Assembly (NCBI GenBank): GCA_964036665.1
Contig: OZ038531.1
Span: forward strand, 14,322,168-14,386,167
DNA from: Gordius sp. MW1
Taxonomy: Eukaryota; Nematomorpha; Gordioida; Gordea; Gordiidae
Length of the DNA stretch: 64,000 nucleotides
Direction: 5' to 3'
The stretch's first letter is position 1. Each line of letters opens with the position of its first letter. The notes beneath the pieces are model-generated. The model saw nothing but the letters and a program-made list of their open reading frames with translations. It was not told where the DNA came from and did no database searches. Shown here one piece after another: positions 59,401 to 64,000 of this stretch. The position numbers and the translations under genes are program-made.

Positions 59401-62400
59401 AGCACGCACGTTGCGATACAACAAACTAATCGCAACAATAAAACGTTGTCTTTTGTCAAAATGATAGTTCTCGCAGCTTAAAACCTCTTTTCGGAAGTCA
59501 ATCGAGGATAATAGGATTCTCAAATTGGCTTACTTTTATATATTTTTTATGCTCTTTGACATAGAATCGAAAAAAAGAAATATTTTTACCTCAAAATTTT
59601 TCACATATTTTTCTTTGAACCGTATTCATCCGATGAAAGTTGTCGTTTTCAGACGTGGTTTCTATGATCCCAAGTAAAAATTTATCAGAATCTAAAAACT
59701 ATTACTTTGAAATCATGATCACATAGAGCAGTTTTCAAAAATTAAGCACTCACGTTGCGATACAACAAACTAATCGCAACAATAAAACGTTGTCTTTTGT
59801 CAAAATGATAGTTCTCGCAGCTTAAAACCTCTTTTCGGAAGTCAATCGAGGATAATAGGATTCTCAAATTGGCTTACTTTTATATATTTTTTCATGCTCT
59901 TTCACATAGAATCAAAAAAAATAAATGTTTTTACCTCAAAACTTTTCACATATTTTTCTTTGAGCCGTATTCATCCGATGAAAGTTGTCGTTTTCAGACG
60001 TGGTTTCTATGATCCCAATAAATTTATCAGAATTTAAAAACTATTACTTTGAAATCATGATCGCATAGAGCAGTTTTCAAAAATTAAGCACTCACGTTGC
60101 GATACAACAAACTAATAGCAACAATAAAACGTTGTCTTTTGTCAAAATGATAGTTCTCGCAACTTAAAACCTCTTTTTGGAAGTCAATCGAGGATAATAG
60201 GATTCTCAAATTGGCTTACTTTTATATATTTTTTCATGCTCTTTCACAAAGAATCAAAAAAAATAAATGTTTTTACCTCAAAATGTTTCACATATGTATC
60301 TTTGAACCGTATTCATCCGATGAAAGTTGTCGTTTTCAGACGTGGTTTATGATCCCAAGTATAAATTTATCAGAATTTAAAAACTATTACTTTGAAATCA
60401 TGATCGCATAGAGCAGTTTTCAAAAATTAAGCACTCACGTTGCGATACAACAAACTAATCGCAACAATAAAACGTTGTCTTTTGTCAAAATGATAGTTCT
60501 CGCAGCTTAAAACTTCTTTTCGGAAGTCAATCGAGGATAATAGGATTCTCAAATTGGCTTACTTTTATATAATTTTTAATGCTCTTTCACATAGAATCGA
60601 AAAAAATAAATATTTTTGCCTCAAAACTTTTCACATATTTTTCTTTGAGCCGTGTTCATCCGATGAAAGTTGTCGTTTTCAGACGTGGTTTCTATGATCC
60701 CAATAAATTTATCAGAATTTAAAAACTATTACTTTGAAATCATGATCGCATAGAGCAGTTTTCAAAAATTAAGCACTCACGTTGCGATACAACAAACTAA
60801 TCGCAACAATAAAACGTTGTCTTTTGTCAAAATGATAGTTCTCGCAACTTAAAACCTCTTTTCGGAAGTCAATCGAGGATAATAGGATTCTCAAATTGGC
60901 TTACTTTTATATATTTTTTCATGCTCTTTCACAAAGAATTAAAAAAAATAAATGTTTTTACCTCAAAATGTTTCACATATTTTTCTTTGAACCGTATTCA
61001 TCCGATGAAAGTTGTCGTTTTCAGACGTGGTTTCTATGATCCCAATAAATTTATCAGAATTTAAAAAGTATTACTTTGAAATCATGATCGCATAGAGCAG
61101 TTTTCAAAAATTAAGCACTCACGTTGCGATACAACAAACTAATCGCAACAATAAAACGTTGTCTTTTGTCAAAATGATAGTTCTCGCAACTTAAAACCTC
61201 TTTTCGGAAGTCAATCGAGGATAATAGGATTCTCAAATTGGCTTACTTTTATATATTTTTTCATGCTCTTTCACATAGAATCGAAAAAAATAAATATTTT
61301 TACCTCAAAATTTTTCAAATATTTTTCTTTGAACCGTATTCATCCGATGAAAGTTGTCGTTTTCAGACGTGGTTTCTATGATCCCAAGTAAAAATTTATC
61401 AGAATCTAAAAACTATTACTTTGAAATCATGATCACATAGAGCAGTTTTCAAAAATTAAGCACTCACGTTGCGATACAACAAACTAATCGCAACAATAAA
61501 ACGTTGTCTTTTGTCAAAATGATAGTTCTCGCAGCTTAAAACCTTTTTTCGGAAGTCAATCGAGGATAATAGGATTCTCAAATTGGCTTACTTTTATATA
61601 TTTTTTCATGCTCTTTCACATAGAATCAAAAAAAATAAATGTTTTTACCTCAAAATATTTCACATATTTTTCTTTGAACCGTATTCATCCGATAAAAGTT
61701 GTCGTTTTCTGACGTGGTTTCTATGATCCCAAGTATAAATTTATCAGAATTTAAAAACTATTACTTTGAAATCATGATCGCATAGAGCAGTTTTCAAAAA
61801 TTAAGCACTCTAGTTGCGATACAACAAACTAATCGCAACAATAAAACGTTGTCTTTTGTGAAAATGATAGTTCTCGCAGCTTAAAACCTCTTTTCGGAAG
61901 TCAATCGAGGATAATAGGATTCTCAAATTGGCTTACTTTTATATATTTTTTCATGCTCTTTCACTTAGAATAAAAAAAAATAAATGTTTTTACCTCAAAA
62001 TATTTCACATATTTTTCTTTGAACCGTATTCATCCGATGAAAGTTGTCGTTCTCAGACGTGGTTTCTATGATCCCAAGTATAAATTTATCAGAATTTAAA
62101 AACTATTACTTTAAAATCATGATCGCATAGAGCAGTTTTCAAAAATTAAGCACTCACGTTGCGATACAACAAACTAATCGCAACAATAAAACGTTGTCTT
62201 TTGTCAAAATGATAGTTCTCGCAGCTTAAAACCTCTTTTCGGAAGTCAATCGAGGATAATAGGATTCTCAAATTGGCCTACTTTTATATATTTTTTCATG
62301 CTCTTTCACATAGAATCAAAAAAAAATTAATGTTTTTACCTCAAAATTTTTCACATATTTTTCTTTGAACCGTATTCATCCGATGAAAGTTGTCGTTTTC

Positions 62401-64000
62401 AGACGTGGTTTCTATGATCCCAATAAATTTATCAGAATTTAAAAAGTATTACTTTGAAATCATGATCGCATAGAGCAGTTTTCAAAAATTAAGCACTCAC
62501 GTTGCGATACAACAAACTAATCGCAACAATAAAACGTTGTCTTTTGTCAAAATGATAGTTCTCGCAACTTAAAACCTCTTTTCGGAAGTCAATCGAGGAT
62601 AATAGGATTCTCAAATTGGCTTACTTTTATATATTTTTTCATGCTCTTTCACATAGAATCGAAAAAAATAAATATTTTTACCTCAAAATTTTTCAAATAT
62701 TTTTCTTTGAACCGTATTCATCCGATGAAAGTTGTCGTTTTCAGACGTGGTTTCTATGATCCCAAGTAAAAATTTATCAGAATCTAAAAACTATTACTTT
62801 GAAATCATGATCACATAGAGCAGTTTTCAAAAATTAAGCACTCACGTTGCGATACAACAAACTAATCGCAACAATAAAACGTTGTCTTTTGTCAAAATGA
62901 TAGTTCTCGCAGCTTAAAACCTTTTTTCGGAAGTCAATCGAGGATAATAGGATTCTCAAATTGGCTTACTTTTATATATTTTTTCATGCTCTTTCACATA
63001 GAATCAAAAAAAATAAATGTTTTTACCTCAAAATATTTCACATATTTTTCTTTGAACCGTATTCATCCGATGAAAGTTGTCGTTCTCAGACGTGGTTTCT
63101 ATGATCCCAAGTATAAATTTATCAGAATCTAAAAACTATTACTTTGAAATCATGATCACATAGAGCAGTTTTCAAAAATTAAGCACTCACGTTGCGATAC
63201 AACAAACTAATCGCAACAATAAAACGTTGTCTTTTGTCAAAATGATAGTTCTCGCAGCTTAAAACTTCTTTTCGGAAGTCAATCGAGGATAATAGCATTC
63301 TCAAATTGGCTTACTTTTATATATTTTTTAATGCTCTTTCACATAGAATCGAAAAAAAGAAATATTTTTACCTCAAAATTTTTCACATATTTTTCTTTGA
63401 ACCGTATTCATCCGATGAAAGTTGTCGTTTTCAGACGTGGTTTCTATGATCCCAAGTATAAATTTATCAGAATTTAAAAACTATTACTTTGAAATCATGA
63501 TCGCATAGAGCAGTTTTCAAAAATTAAGCACTCACGTTTCGATACAACAAACTAATCGCAACAATAAAACGTTGTCTTTTGTCAAAATGATAGTTCTCGC
63601 AGCTTATAACTTCTTTTCGCAAGTCAATCGAGGATAATAGGATTCTCAAATTGGCTTACTTTTATATATTTTTTAATGCTCTTTCACATGGAATCGAAAA
63701 AAATAAATATTTTTGCCTCAAAATTTTTCACATATTTTTCTTTGAACCGTATTCATCCGATGAAAGTTGTCGTTTTCAGACGTGGTTTCTATGATCCCAA
63801 GTATAAATTTATCAGAATTTAAAAACTATTACTTTGAAATCATGATCGCATAGAGCAGTTTTCAAAAATTAAGCACGCACGTTGCGATACAACAAACTAA
63901 TCGCAACAATAAAACGTTGTCTTTTGTCAAAATGATAGTTCTCGCAGCTTAAAACCTCTTTTCGGAAGTCAATCGAGGATAATAGGATTCTCAAATTGGC
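53468..64000 (+). repeat. Satellite DNA array, right block
   Basis: About 30 monomers of the same 344-345-bp satellite, in register with the target-site duplication of copy 2 and running off the right edge. Its variants differ from the left block: AAGTATAAATTTATC, AATGTTTTTACC, GATCACATAG, TTTTTAATGCTC and CCCAATAAATTTATC are common here and were not seen left of copy 1. Most monomers carry the perfect GTTGCGAT/ATCGCAAC dyad; type C and type B dyads are not seen. No gene. Confidence 0.95.
54690..60010 (+). repeat. Eight-monomer (2,760-bp) tandem duplication
   Basis: Roughly 54690-57240 recurs at 57450-60000 at an offset of 2,760 bp with very few differences (for example TTTGAACCG versus TTTGATCCG near 54789/57549, and a one-base loss near 58328). 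Shared rare markers are GCACTCTAGTTGCG (55263 and 58023), CGTTCTCAGACG, AATAGCATTCTC, CACGTTTCGATAC, CTTATAACTTC and GCACGCACGTTG. The same marker series returns in part at 61.8 kb and 63.1-63.9 kb in rearranged order, so a third partial unit is present. Confidence 0.85.

Overview
This window is eukaryotic, repeat-only DNA. About 53 kb is one AT-rich tandem satellite with a monomer of about 344-345 bp, all in the same orientation. It is interrupted by two nearly identical 5,590-bp LTR retrotransposons of the Ty3/gypsy (Metaviridae) type. I see no host gene, tRNA, rRNA, CRISPR array or bacterial feature. The pol sequence resembles invertebrate Mag/K02A2.6-like elements as I know them, so an insect or other invertebrate is likely, but the species cannot be named from this sequence. 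A long homogenised array with higher-order structure and almost nothing else fits pericentromeric or centromeric heterochromatin; that location is an inference.

Layout. 1-38506 is satellite, about 112 monomers. Much of it is built from three recognisable monomer types in the order C-B-A (a trimer of about 1,035 bp), overlaid by nested block duplications: 935 bp, about 2.8 kb at a 3.93-kb offset, several dimers and pentamers, and a 1.7-kb block repeated 14.4 kb away. 38507-44096 is retrotransposon copy 1. 44097-47877 is about 11 satellite monomers. 47878-53467 is retrotransposon copy 2. 53468-64000 is about 30 monomers of a visibly different sub-family, carrying a recent 2,760-bp (8-monomer) duplication.

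The retrotransposon. Each copy has 427-bp LTRs with a TATA box, an ATCC (or GATCC) target-site duplication and a polypurine tract. A short gag-like ORF with a zinc knuckle is followed by an overlapping pol frame (degenerate protease, reverse transcriptase, RNase H, start of integrase). A second overlapping frame carries the rest of integrase, and a GC-rich ORF of unknown function ends the coding part. Both copies share lesions: the protease active-site Asp position is Gly, the integrase zinc finger is split between two frames, and the large N-terminal part of Gag is missing. Each also has private lesions: a gag frameshift in copy 1 and a nonsense codon before RNase H in copy 2. Neither copy looks autonomous.

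History. The two copies sit at the same base of the satellite monomer with matching flanking variants. Four LTR differences separate 5' from 3' LTRs and are shared by both copies. One insertion was therefore duplicated much later, together with its flanks, by unequal exchange of the satellite. It was not two insertions.
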